DNA from: Sphingomonadales bacterium
GTDB taxonomy: Bacteria > Pseudomonadota > Alphaproteobacteria > Sphingomonadales > Sphingomonadaceae
Reading direction: 5' to 3'
Length of the DNA stretch: 64,000 nucleotides
Assembly: GCA_027486895.1 (NCBI GenBank)
Contig: JAIXOE010000054.1
Location: 1-64,000, forward strand
Shown here: positions 21,458-31,345 of the stretch, piece after piece
How the letters are laid out: each line of letters starts with the position of its first letter
Numbering within the stretch: position 1 is the stretch's first letter
Translations under genes and position numbers: made by a program
Notes under the pieces: generated by a model
Seen by the model: the letters and a program-made list of their open reading frames with translations, nothing else
Told to the model about the DNA's origin: nothing
Databases searched by the model: none

Positions 21458-23650
21458 ATGACGAATAAGCTTTGGTTGGCGGCCGCAATTGCTGGCGCGA
21501 CACTGTTTCTGGGTTCATGCCAAAAGGTAGCCGGACCGACTGACGTACCTGCGTTCGCCGCGATTGACGGTGATTATCTGAAAACCGGCGGCGATGGTTC
21601 CAACTGGGCGATGACCGGTTTCAATTATAATGAGCAGCGGCACAGCCCACTTACCCTGATCAACGACAGCAATGTGCAGGATCTGGGCATTGCCTGGTTT
21701 GCGGACTTGCCTGATGCCCGCGGCCAGGAAGCAACCCCAGTGGTTGTCGACGGCAAAATGTTCATTTCAACCGCGTGGTCAAAGGTATTCGCCTATGATG
21801 CCAAAACCGGCAAGCCACTGTGGAACTTCGATCCTGAAGTCGACAAAGCGCGCGGGGTCAAAGCCTGCTGCGACGTTGTTAACCGCGGCGTCGCTTTCTG
21901 GAAGGGTAGCGTTTTTGTCGGAACCATCGACGGACGGCTAATTTCGTTGGATGCAACCACCGGCAAGCAATTGTGGAGTGTCCAAACACTTGATCTCGAA
22001 TCCAACGGGACGATTACGGGTGTTCCACGGGTCGTAAAGGACAAGGTGGTTATTGGCTTTGGCGGCGCAGAGTTCGGCGCGCGCGGATATGTGACCGCTT
22101 ATGACGCTGCGACCGGCGAACAGGCATGGCGTTTTTACACCACGCCCAATCCTAAGGGAGAGCCTGACAACGCTGCAAGCGATGAAATTTTGAAGACTGC
22201 GGCCACGAGCACATGGAGTACAAAACCCAAAAAGGGTGACTGGCGCGAAAGTGGCGGCGGCGGCACGGTATGGGACGCAATCGTTTATGATGCCGAGCTT
22301 GATCAACTATATCTGGGCGTCGGCAACGGAAACCCGTGGAACCATGGCATCCGGTCAAACGGAGAAGGCGACAATCTGTTCCTGTCATCCATCGTCGCAC
22401 TTAAGCCCGATACCGGGGAGTATGTCTGGCACTATCAAGAAACACCGGCTGAAAGCTGGGATTACACCGCAACACAGCCGATCATTTTGGCAACAGAAAC
22501 CCGCGACGGCAAAGAACGCAAGGTGCTTTATCACGCGCCGAAGAATGGATTTTTCTTCACCATTGACCGCTTGAACGGCAAAATGTTGTCGGCCAACCCG
22601 TTCATCGACGGCATCACCTGGGCAACTGGCTATGACGTGAAGACCGGGCGGCCAATCGAAAATCCCGAAGCGCGCTATGAAAAAACGGGCAAGCTTTACA
22701 TGGCTAACCCATCGGCACTTGGTGCACATAACTGGCACCCAATGAGCTTTAACCCGGCCACTGGATTGGTCTACATTCCAGCCCTTTACATTGGCGGCGC
22801 GTATCTGCCGCCGGTTGCGCCAAATGAACAGGACCGCAAGGCGCTAGGTTTCAATACTGGCGGCGCGATGGCGACGGCGGACCTTCCGGATGACACCAAT
22901 TTCGTGAAGGCTGTAAAAGCGGCCACGACCGGAAAGCTAGTTGCATTCGACCCGAAGACCGGAAAGGCAAAATGGACGGTTGACCACCCCGCTTCATGGA
23001 ATGGCGGAACGATGACCACAGCCGGAAATCTGGTTTTCCAAGGCACTGCCATGGGCGAGTTCCGTGCTTACGCTGCGGATACCGGCAAGCAACTGTTGAA
23101 CCTCAACGTACAGTCGGGCGTGTTGTCTGGCGCATCGACCTATACGGTCGACGGCGAGCAATATGTCGCCTTCCTGACCAGCAAAGGCGGCGCGTTTCCG
23201 CTCGTATCCGGTTATGCAGGCGCCACCAGCGCCGCGGTTCCCAATATACCCCGCCTGATCGTTCTCAAGCTGGGCGGGAAAACAGCATTGCCAGCCGTAC
23301 CTGAGGCGCCGGAATATGTTTGGGCACCACCAGCCCAATTCGGCACGCCAGCAGATATCGCTGCGGGCGGGTCAAACTTCCAACGCTATTGCCTTGTCTG
23401 CCACGGCCCCGGGGCCGTCGGGAACGGTGTGCTGCCTGACTTGCGTAAATCTGGTGTGATTGCGGATGCGGCAACTTGGAAATCAGTTGTCATTGACGGC
23501 ATCCTTAAGGGCAATGGCATGGTCAGCTTTGGCAGCGTGTTAACGCCCAAAGAGGCCGAGCAAATGCGCGCCTATGTTGTCAGCCGCGCACATTATGCAA
23601 AGGCAAATGATGCAGCATTGGGCGGTAGTGCAAAAAAGGCAGCAAAGTAA
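21458..23650 (+). CDS. PQQ-dependent quinohemoprotein alcohol dehydrogenase (Ca-type prediction), lipoprotein-like N-terminus
   Basis: Beta-propeller W-motifs, vicinal Cys (KACCDVVNRG), AESWDYTATQP active site, C-terminal cytochrome c CLVCHGPG. Confidence 0.9.
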   Translation: MTNKLWLAAAIAGATLFLGSCQKVAGPTDVPAFAAIDGDYLKTGGDGSNWAMTGFNYNEQRHSPLTLINDSNVQDLGIAWFADLPDARGQEATPVVVDGKMFISTAWSKVFAYDAKTGKPLWNFDPEVDKARGVKACCDVVNRGVAFWKGSVFVGTIDGRLISLDATTGKQLWSVQTLDLESNGTITGVPRVVKDKVVIGFGGAEFGARGYVTAYDAATGEQAWRFYTTPNPKGEPDNAASDEILKTAATSTWSTKPKKGDWRESGGGGTVWDAIVYDAELDQLYLGVGNGNPWNHGIRSNGEGDNLFLSSIVALKPDTGEYVWHYQETPAESWDYTATQPIILATETRDGKERKVLYHAPKNGFFFTIDRLNGKMLSANPFIDGITWATGYDVKTGRPIENPEARYEKTGKLYMANPSALGAHNWHPMSFNPATGLVYIPALYIGGAYLPPVAPNEQDRKALGFNTGGAMATADLPDDTNFVKAVKAATTGKLVAFDPKTGKAKWTVDHPASWNGGTMTTAGNLVFQGTAMGEFRAYAADTGKQLLNLNVQSGVLSGASTYTVDGEQYVAFLTSKGGAFPLVSGYAGATSAAVPNIPRLIVLKLGGKTALPAVPEAPEYVWAPPAQFGTPADIAAGGSNFQRYCLVCHGPGAVGNGVLPDLRKSGVIADAATWKSVVIDGILKGNGMVSFGSVLTPKEAEQMRAYVVSRAHYAKANDAALGGSAKKAAK

Positions 23651-23668
23651 AAAACTGCTGCCCATGAA

Positions 23669-23703
23669 TCTGGCATCTGCTTAAAATTTAGGCAGATGCC
23701 AGA
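23669..23703 (+). terminator. 12-bp perfect stem-loop terminator
   Basis: TCTGGCATCTGC...GCAGATGCCAGA. Confidence 0.75.
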
Positions 23704-23745
23704 GCCCTTTTGACCCAAAATAACGCGTTTAGGCGTTGGTCAATT

Positions 23746-24163
<418 letters not shown>

Positions 24164-24209
24164 AAAATCCAAAATATCCAAAAAAGACAAGCGAAAGAAG
24201 GAAAGCAAC

Positions 24210-25622
24210 ATGGGTACCTCAGCCAAGGACATTATCAAGCGCATTAAGGATGAGGAGATCGAGTGGGTCGATGTCCGCTTCACTGATCCCAAGGGCAAAT
24301 GGCAGCATCTGACCATGTGCGCTGGTGTAATCGGCGAAGACGAGTTGGAAGACGGCTTGATGTTTGACGGTTCGTCCATCGAAGGCTGGAAGGCCATCAA
24401 TGAATCCGACATGATCCTGAAGCCAGATTTGGATGCCGTGTACGTAGATCCATTCTCCGCAACACCAATGATGATCATCTTCTGTGATATCGTTGAGCCA
24501 TCAACCGGCGAGCTTTACAGCCGTGACCCGCGCTCGACCGCAAAGCGCGCCGAAGCATATTTGAAAACCACAGGCATCGGCGACACCGTATATGTCGGTC
24601 CAGAAGCCGAGTTTTTCATGTTTGACGATGTGCGTTTCGAAAACAGCTACAACACGTCATATTACAAAATCGACGATATCGAGCTGCCAACAAATACAGG
24701 CACAAAATATGAAAGCGGCAACATGGGCCATCGCCCCCGCGCAAAGGGTGGTTATTTCCCAGTTGCGCCCGTCGACAGCGCGATGGACATCCGTGGCGAA
24801 ATGGTCTCGACCATGCTCGAAATGGGCCTGCCTTGCGACAAGCATCACCATGAAGTCGCCGCTGCCCAGCATGAACTTGGCCTGACTTTCGGTACGCTAA
24901 CACAGACCGCTGACCGTATGCAGATCTACAAATATGTCGTGCATCAGGTCGCACATGCATATGGCAAGACCGCAACGTTCATGCCGAAGCCAATCAAGGA
25001 AGACAATGGTTCGGGTATGCATACCCACCTGTCCATCTGGGAAGGCAAAACGCCGCTTTTCGCAGGCGACGGCTATGCTGGTCTTTCGGACATGTGCCTG
25101 TATTTCATCGGTGGCATCATCAAGCATGCCAAGGCGGTGAACGCATTCACAAACCCGACCACCAACAGCTACAAGCGCCTGGTTCCCGGTTACGAAGCAC
25201 CTGTTTTGCTTGCATATTCCGCGCGCAACCGTTCAGCTTCATGCCGAATTCCATATGGTGCGGGCGCGAAGGCCAAGCGCGTTGAAGTCCGCTTCCCTGA
25301 CGCAATGGCCAACCCGTATCTGTGCTATGCAGCGTTGTTCATGGCTGGTCTCGACGGCATCCAGAACAAGATTCACCCTGGCGATGCCATGGACAAGAAC
25401 TTGTACGACTTGCCACCAGCAGAGCTCGCTGAAGTACCAACCGTAGCCGGTTCGCTGCGTGAGGCTTTGGATTGTCTGGCTGCCGATCACGACTTCCTGT
25501 TGAAGGGCGACGTGTTCTCGAAGGACCAGATTGACAGCTATATCGAATTGAAGATGGAAGACGTCGCCCGTTGGGAAATGACGCCAAGCCCAGTCGAATT
25601 CGACATGTACTATAGCTACTGA
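24210..25622 (+). CDS. glnA: Glutamine synthetase type I
   Basis: [38 protein letters not shown]; start reset from 24006 to ATG 24210. Confidence 0.97.
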   Translation: MGTSAKDIIKRIKDEEIEWVDVRFTDPKGKWQHLTMCAGVIGEDELEDGLMFDGSSIEGWKAINESDMILKPDLDAVYVDPFSATPMMIIFCDIVEPSTGELYSRDPRSTAKRAEAYLKTTGIGDTVYVGPEAEFFMFDDVRFENSYNTSYYKIDDIELPTNTGTKYESGNMGHRPRAKGGYFPVAPVDSAMDIRGEMVSTMLEMGLPCDKHHHEVAAAQHELGLTFGTLTQTADRMQIYKYVVHQVAHAYGKTATFMPKPIKEDNGSGMHTHLSIWEGKTPLFAGDGYAGLSDMCLYFIGGIIKHAKAVNAFTNPTTNSYKRLVPGYEAPVLLAYSARNRSASCRIPYGAGAKAKRVEVRFPDAMANPYLCYAALFMAGLDGIQNKIHPGDAMDKNLYDLPPAELAEVPTVAGSLREALDCLAADHDFLLKGDVFSKDQIDSYIELKMEDVARWEMTPSPVEFDMYYSY

Positions 25623-25646
25623 TCCTACGCATCGGATCAGTGGTTT

Positions 25647-25680
25647 AAGGCCCGGCGGTTGGGGGACTGCCGGGCCTTTT
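25647..25680 (+). terminator. Rho-independent terminator of glnA
   Basis: AAGGCCCGGC...GCCGGGCCTTTT. Confidence 0.88.
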
Positions 25681-25690
25681 CATTTCGGGC

Positions 25691-26749
25691 TTAGTAGTTG
25701 CGTGTCCGACGCCATGTCTTGTCGAGGCGGCTTGTTAGGCGGTCCAAACGACGATCAATATTCTGTTGCTCACGCTGCGTGAAACGCCCGTCGCGATTGA
25801 ACATACGGTTCTGGCTATCAATGGCCGTCAATTCGCGCCTTGCATATTGTGCCTCGACCCGGCTGATACGCCGCGATTGCAACGCCGTGCGGACATATTC
25901 GCGCATCCAGCTCATCCGGTTGGGAATATCGCTCGGCATTTGGCTCAGATCATACTGACCTGTACCTGGACGATATTGGTTATCCGGACGATTGTCGTTG
26001 GTCGGATACGCATCATTACGCGTTGAGATCCAGCGGCCACGGGCATCATAATAGCCATAAGCGCGGCCAACCTGCCAACGACCGTTTGAGTCATAATATC
26101 CCGATTGTTCGACAGCATTCCAGTTGCCGTTGCTTTCGCTGGCATAAGCGGTGTCGCCGGCAATCCAACGGCCACGTGCGTCGTAACGTCCGCGTGTAGA
26201 GCCTGCGATCCAACGACCATTATTGTCATAATAGCCCGTGGCGGTACCAGCTACCCAACGGTTGTTCCGGTCATAATAGCCCGCCGATGATGCCGGAACC
26301 CAATAGCCATCACGGTCAACATATCCCGAACTGTTGCTGTCGCCATTTGCACTGACCCAACGGCCATTGTCATAATAGCCATTTGGTTGACCGTCGACCC
26401 AACGACCGTCCCGGTCATAATAGCCCCGCGCGTCCGACGTGTTCACACCGGTTGCGTGCCAGCGACCTTGCTGGTCGTAGTAGCCATATGCGCTGCGGCA
26501 ATCGCCACGGTCCGATTTCGAGACCTGATTGCCGATTACTGCGCCAATGATGCCGCCAATAATCGTGCCTTCGGTCTTGTCGCCGCGTCTAGCGATTACA
26601 TTGCCCAGCACGCCACCGGCTCCAGCGCCCACGGCTGTTCCAATGATCCGGCCGCTGCTGTCGCGGCGGCAACCATCATCCTGCGCCATGGCAATAGACG
26701 GTGTTAAGATGGAGAGCGCAACGCCCGCCAGAAATAAGCGACTTTTCAT
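25691..26749 (-). CDS. Glycine-zipper protein with about nine YYDxxGRWxxG tandem repeats
   Basis: Signal peptide, GAGAGGVLGNVIARRGDKTEGTIIGGIIGAVIGNQ zipper, repeats of G-Y-Y-D-x-x-G-R-W. Confidence 0.8.
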   Translation of the reverse strand: MKSRLFLAGVALSILTPSIAMAQDDGCRRDSSGRIIGTAVGAGAGGVLGNVIARRGDKTEGTIIGGIIGAVIGNQVSKSDRGDCRSAYGYYDQQGRWHATGVNTSDARGYYDRDGRWVDGQPNGYYDNGRWVSANGDSNSSGYVDRDGYWVPASSAGYYDRNNRWVAGTATGYYDNNGRWIAGSTRGRYDARGRWIAGDTAYASESNGNWNAVEQSGYYDSNGRWQVGRAYGYYDARGRWISTRNDAYPTNDNRPDNQYRPGTGQYDLSQMPSDIPNRMSWMREYVRTALQSRRISRVEAQYARRELTAIDSQNRMFNRDGRFTQREQQNIDRRLDRLTSRLDKTWRRTRNY

Positions 26750-26854
26750 AAGTTTCTCTTTTCACGTAAATTGTTCGTGAATCGATAACTGTCTGAAAGT
26801 GCGAATGTTCCTCTTCTGGCCTAGAGTCGCCGAAGACTTGAGCTTAGGCTGCGC

Positions 26855-27469
26855 CTATAACCCGGCCTCTACCGCAATGCGGATAGCATCAGCGGTCGTC
26901 GCGGCGCCCAAACGGTCCATCAACAGCGCGCGGTGCATCTTGACCGTCTGCTCGCTAAGGCCAAGCCGGAATGCGATCTGCTTGTTAAGGTGGCCGAGCG
27001 CCATTTCGGCCAAAACCTCCCGCTGGCGGCGCGATAGTTGTTTGACAGCTAAAGCCGCCGCCTCGCGACGGTTTTCGTGCGTTGCTGGAGCACTTGGTTC
27101 AAGTTCAACTTGAGAGCCAAGAAAGAACTCAAGCGCCCCTTCCTCATCGAATATCGGCGCAACGAGGACGGCATTGCGAAACGGCGCACCATCCCGTTTA
27201 TAATTTAGTATCTCGACGAGCACGGGGGCGTGTCGCTCGACGCCGTTGCGGATCGCTTCCGTCAGCCACGGCTCGGTCGCTGGACCGGCCAAGAATTTGC
27301 AGTTCCGGCCAATGATTTCATGTTCCGCATAACCCGTCAGTTCAATAAACGCTGCGTTACAGGCTATAATTGGATTTTCTTTTTGGCGCGGGTCGCTGAT
27401 CACCGACGCTATCGGGCTATTTGCGATCAGAGCATCCAGTCGCTCGTTATTGCGGTCCAGAACAACCAA
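26855..27469 (-). CDS. LOV-domain LuxR-type transcriptional regulator (EL222-like architecture)
   Basis: LOV adduct motif [30 protein letters not shown]-terminal Lux[39 protein letters not shown]. Confidence 0.9.
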   Translation of the reverse strand: MVVLDRNNERLDALIANSPIASVISDPRQKENPIIACNAAFIELTGYAEHEIIGRNCKFLAGPATEPWLTEAIRNGVERHAPVLVEILNYKRDGAPFRNAVLVAPIFDEEGALEFFLGSQVELEPSAPATHENRREAAALAVKQLSRRQREVLAEMALGHLNKQIAFRLGLSEQTVKMHRALLMDRLGAATTADAIRIAVEAGL

Positions 27470-27653
27470 ATTGCATTGCCTCCTACGTAACCCGTCGGCG
27501 CATTCTTGTGTGCGCCTTCATACCTTTCACTTGCTGACCGTCTGCGGCAATATCGGCAAAACATGGTACAAAGGATAGGTTGCTGCTCCTAGGCCATAGT
27601 TTATCCATTAGCCACCCGATATCCGTAACGGGGTCGCCAAAAGGGGGAACGAC

Positions 27654-28415
27654 ATGGAAAATCTAACATTTGGCCAATATTCATTGGTCTACAACGCATT
27701 CTCATTCACATTTGCAACGATGGCTGCAGCCACGCTGTTTTTGTGGTTCGGCCGTTCACAAGTGGGCCCAGCCTACAAAACGGCACTCACCATTTCTGGC
27801 CTGGTTTGCGCCATTGCCGCATATCACTATTTCCGCATTTTCGAAAGCTGGGAAGGCGCATATTCCATCGAAGGCGGCGTTGTGTCCGCAAGCGGTTATG
27901 CATTTAACGACGCCTATCGCTATGTCGATTGGTTGTTGACCGTGCCATTGCTGCTCATCGAACTCATTCTCGTGATGCGTTTGAGCCAGGAAGAAACGGT
28001 ATCGAAGTCGTTCAAGCTCGGCGGTGCCGCTGCATTGATGATCGTCTTGGGCTACCCAGGCGAAATCGCAACCGACATTCCAACACGCGTATTGTGGGGC
28101 ACATTGTCGGCGATTCCTTTCGTATACATCATGTGGCAGTTGTTTGCGGGCCTCGGCGCGTCGATCAACAATCAGCCTGAAAATGTACGTGAACTGGTGA
28201 AGAAGGCGCGTTTGCTGACCTTCGCATCATGGGGTTTCTACCCAATCGTATACATGATCCCGTACACCAACCTAAGTGGCTCGGACGTCACCGTGGGCGT
28301 ACAGGTCGGCTACACAATTGCTGACTTGATCGCAAAGGCAGGCGTCGGCGTATTGATCTACATGATCGCTGTACGCAAGTCGCAGGCCGAATATGGCGAC
28401 AAGGCCTTCGGTTAA
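27654..28415 (+). CDS. Xanthorhodopsin-type light-driven proton pump
   Basis: Seven TM; H58 (helix B), RYVDWLLTVPLLLIE giving D92/T96/E103 (DTE pump motif), Schiff-base K228 in IADLIAK. Confidence 0.95.
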   Translation: MENLTFGQYSLVYNAFSFTFATMAAATLFLWFGRSQVGPAYKTALTISGLVCAIAAYHYFRIFESWEGAYSIEGGVVSASGYAFNDAYRYVDWLLTVPLLLIELILVMRLSQEETVSKSFKLGGAAALMIVLGYPGEIATDIPTRVLWGTLSAIPFVYIMWQLFAGLGASINNQPENVRELVKKARLLTFASWGFYPIVYMIPYTNLSGSDVTVGVQVGYTIADLIAKAGVGVLIYMIAVRKSQAEYGDKAFG

Positions 28416-28454
28416 GTACTGGACGTGCGCCGCACCGGTGGCGTACATTCCTTT

Positions 28455-29363
28455 ATGAATATAATTTCATATCCGCACATTGCAGGCGCAACATTTTCGA
28501 AAATGTTGCGCCTGTTTGCGTTACCGGCGGCCACACTGCTGCTCATCATTATAGACCGCGTTCTGGGCGGTATGAGCGGCGTTGCGGCGAATATGGTTGC
28601 AGCAATAGCCATTGTGCTGGCGGGCATCCCACACGGCACGCTGGACGTCGAAATCGCCGCTGCGCATTTCGGGCAAAAGGGGATCGCGGGAAAGGCCACG
28701 ATCATCGCCGGCTATATAGGCTGCGCCGCGTTCATGATACTTTTATGGATCCAGCTTCCCGAACTTGCGCTCATTTCATTCTTGCTCATCTCAATCGTAC
28801 ATTTCAGCCGCGATTGGCGCGGCGGCGTGGACCCATTTCTGGCCATGATGGTCGGATGGGCTTTGGTCGCCTTGCCGGCACTGGCCAGCCCCGACGATGT
28901 CGCAATGATATTTGCGGCGCTGACGGGCAGCCAAAACGGCACAGTGATCGCCGCACTGCTTGGCGCGGCATCAGTCCCCGCTGCGCTGGGAAGCCTTGTC
29001 TTTGCCTATTGGGCATTCCGGCATAACGACACGCAAAGCGCACTTGAGGTGTTGGCCTGCATAACCGCAGCTTTGTTCCTGCCGCCACTGATTGCATTTG
29101 CTATATTCTTTTGCGGGCTGCACTCACCGCGTCATATGGCCGACGCGTTAAGAGAAACCGGGGCGCTTTCTCCGCTTAAAAAGGCTGCGATTATCACTGC
29201 GGTGTTCACGCTTTCGCTCGGACTGGGCGTATTGATGTTCGTGTATCAGGGCGAAGTTCCTGCGGACATGGGCATCATCCGTTCGGCATTCATTCTGATA
29301 TCCACGCTCACTGTGCCGCATTTCATCCTCGAGCATATTCTCGCCAAAACGCAGGCTGCATAA
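28455..29363 (+). CDS. blh: Brp/Blh-type beta-carotene 15,15'-dioxygenase; alternative starts GTG 28425 or ATG 28503
   Basis: Multi-TM protein with IPHGTLDVEIA and VHFSRDW / LHSPRHM His motifs; follows rhodopsin gene. Confidence 0.88.
   Translation: MNIISYPHIAGATFSKMLRLFALPAATLLLIIIDRVLGGMSGVAANMVAAIAIVLAGIPHGTLDVEIAAAHFGQKGIAGKATIIAGYIGCAAFMILLWIQLPELALISFLLISIVHFSRDWRGGVDPFLAMMVGWALVALPALASPDDVAMIFAALTGSQNGTVIAALLGAASVPAALGSLVFAYWAFRHNDTQSALEVLACITAALFLPPLIAFAIFFCGLHSPRHMADALRETGALSPLKKAAIITAVFTLSLGLGVLMFVYQGEVPADMGIIRSAFILISTLTVPHFILEHILAKTQAA
28483..28514. repeat. 32-bp perfect palindrome at rhodopsin-blh junction
   Basis: CAGGCGCAACATTTTCGAAAATGTTGCGCCTG is identical to its reverse complement. 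Confidence 0.95.
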
Positions 29364-29435
29364 ACCCGACATCAATGCCCTTGCCCGACGGCACAAAGCG
29401 CGGCACATCATGGCCATAGTCTTCAGGAGTATGTC

Positions 29436-30746
29436 ATGAAATTCGAAACCCTGTCTTTGATGAGCAGCGTTGCGCTCTTGGCGCTTTCGACGCCCGCTTT
29501 TGCCGATCTTTCAAAACCAGAAGCCAAGATGGCGGCCACCGTTGATGCAGAATATGAACGCTCGATCGCCCTGCTTGAACGGATGGTCAACCAGAACTCG
29601 GGCACGATGAATTTCGCAGGGGTTAAGACCGTCGGCGATATGATGCGCGCTGAACTGGAACCGCTCGGCTTCAAGGTTGCATGGCTCGATATGGCCAAGG
29701 CAGGGCGCTCCGGACATCTGGTAGCGACCAAGACCGGCAAGAAGAGCGCAAAGAAGCTTTTGCTCATTGCGCATCTCGACACTGTTTTTGAGGCCGATAG
29801 CCCATTCCAGAAATTCGTGCGCAATGGTGATCAAGCTATTGGCCCTGGCGCTGGTGACGACAAGGGCGGGATGGTTGTCATCGTGTCAGCGCTGCGTGCA
29901 ATGCAGGCCGCAGGCACGCTGAAGGACGCACACATCGAAATTCACATGACGGGCGACGAGGAGGATGCGGGCGACCCAATCGAGATTACCCGCGCGCCAT
30001 TGATTGCCGCCGGTAAGTTGGCCGATGTGGCCCTCGATTTCGAAGGGCTGTCAATGGAGGATGGCAAGGACATGGGCGTGATCGCCCGCCGCTCATCCAA
30101 CAGCTGGAAGCTTGAGGTTTCCGGCGTCACTGGGCACAGCTCGCTGATCTTTGATTCCACCTATGGTGATGGCGCGGCGTTTGAATTGGCCCGGATAATG
30201 CATGAATTTCGCACCGAACTGCCCGAACCAAACCTGACGTTCAACGTAGGGTTGATTGCGGCGGGGCAAGAGGCGATCTTCGACAATGACGGTGTCCGGG
30301 CAAGCGCCAAAGGTAAGACCAATATCATCCCGGGCATTGCAATTGCGCGCGGTGACTTCCGGACTTTATCGGAAGATCAAAGCGCACGGGTTCGTCAAAA
30401 GATGCAAGCTATCGTTGCTGCGTCGGCGCCAAAGACCAGCGCTAAGATAAGCTTCGATCCGGGAGGCTACCCCGCCATGGCGCCAACGGAGGGTAACAAG
30501 GCTCTGCTGGTAAAGCTTAATGATGTTAATCAGGATTTGGGACTGGATGCCCAACTTCCGCTTGATCCGTTGAAGCGCGGCGCGGGCGACATCAGCTTCG
30601 TTGCTAATGATGTAGATGGTCTCGTTGGCCTTGGCGTCTACAGCAAGGGCGATCATGCCCCGGGCGAAACGGTCGATCTTGCCAGCATCAAGCGCCAGGC
30701 AAAACGCGCAGCTATCCTCATGACACGGCTATCAACGGGACAATAG
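29436..30746 (+). CDS. M20 family metallopeptidase, secreted
   Basis: Signal peptide; LIAHLDTVFE, GAGDDKGGMV, TGDEEDAG metal-ligand motifs. Confidence 0.9.
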   Translation: MKFETLSLMSSVALLALSTPAFADLSKPEAKMAATVDAEYERSIALLERMVNQNSGTMNFAGVKTVGDMMRAELEPLGFKVAWLDMAKAGRSGHLVATKTGKKSAKKLLLIAHLDTVFEADSPFQKFVRNGDQAIGPGAGDDKGGMVVIVSALRAMQAAGTLKDAHIEIHMTGDEEDAGDPIEITRAPLIAAGKLADVALDFEGLSMEDGKDMGVIARRSSNSWKLEVSGVTGHSSLIFDSTYGDGAAFELARIMHEFRTELPEPNLTFNVGLIAAGQEAIFDNDGVRASAKGKTNIIPGIAIARGDFRTLSEDQSARVRQKMQAIVAASAPKTSAKISFDPGGYPAMAPTEGNKALLVKLNDVNQDLGLDAQLPLDPLKRGAGDISFVANDVDGLVGLGVYSKGDHAPGETVDLASIKRQAKRAAILMTRLSTGQ

Positions 30747-30800
30747 CGGCACATCAAAACGCAGTCAGAGTGCAACTCAGGTCAACTGATCCGCACAGCA

Positions 30801-30846
30801 GACAATAAAAAAGGCGGTGCATTTCTGCACCGCCTTTTTTATTGTC
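30801..30846. terminator. Bidirectional terminator, 21-bp perfect stem
   Basis: GACAATAAAAAAGGCGGTGCA-TTTC-TGCACCGCCTTTTTTATTGTC between convergent genes. Confidence 0.93.
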
Positions 30847-30868
30847 TATTTAACTGAAGGTTCGGAGA

Positions 30869-31324
30869 CTACCGACCCTCACGCGCGGCCTTGCCGAAGA
30901 CGCGGTATTGTTCGTTGCCGACAAAACCGAATTTCGTGATGCCACTGCGCTTCACCGAAACCAGTGCCTTATCAACGACGTCATAGGGCGCCGTTGGGGC
31001 TGGTTGGAACTGGAGTTCAGGTTCAGGGTTCATTGACGTCGTCCGGACCAGATACTGTTCCATCTGCTGCAATGATACCGGCGTACCATTCCACTGGATA
31101 GTGCTGTTGGGAAGAATGATGATCTTGTTAATAACAGGATCGATCGGAACTTCCGGGGGTGGCGCATTTGGATCATTAACCGGAAGGTCAATGTTTACGG
31201 CGTGCGAAACCGGGGGGATGGTGATCATCAGCATGATGAGGAGAACGAGCATAACGTCGATTAACGGCGTTGTGTTCATTTCCATCATCGGCTGGCCATC
31301 ATCGTTACCGCCACTCATTGCCAT
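30869..31324 (-). CDS. exbD: ExbD/TolR biopolymer transporter (copy 2)
   Basis: MNTTPLIDVMLVLLIMLMITIP. Confidence 0.92.
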   Translation of the reverse strand: MAMSGGNDDGQPMMEMNTTPLIDVMLVLLIMLMITIPPVSHAVNIDLPVNDPNAPPPEVPIDPVINKIIILPNSTIQWNGTPVSLQQMEQYLVRTTSMNPEPELQFQPAPTAPYDVVDKALVSVKRSGITKFGFVGNEQYRVFGKAAREGR

Positions 31325-31345
31325 GATGATTGCTCCTTAAATTAC

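Noticed and set aside
21458-23650. Lanthanide-dependent (XoxF/PedH-type) alcohol dehydrogenase
   Set aside because: Active site reads WDYT; the extra Asp two residues after the catalytic Asp (WDYD) is missing, so Ca-type is more likely.
26000-26500. Regular spacing of CATAATAGCC-like strings, considered as a CRISPR-like or DNA repeat array
   Set aside because: Explained by protein repeats (YYDxxGRW) in the 25691-26749 CDS; spacers are coding and units are degenerate.
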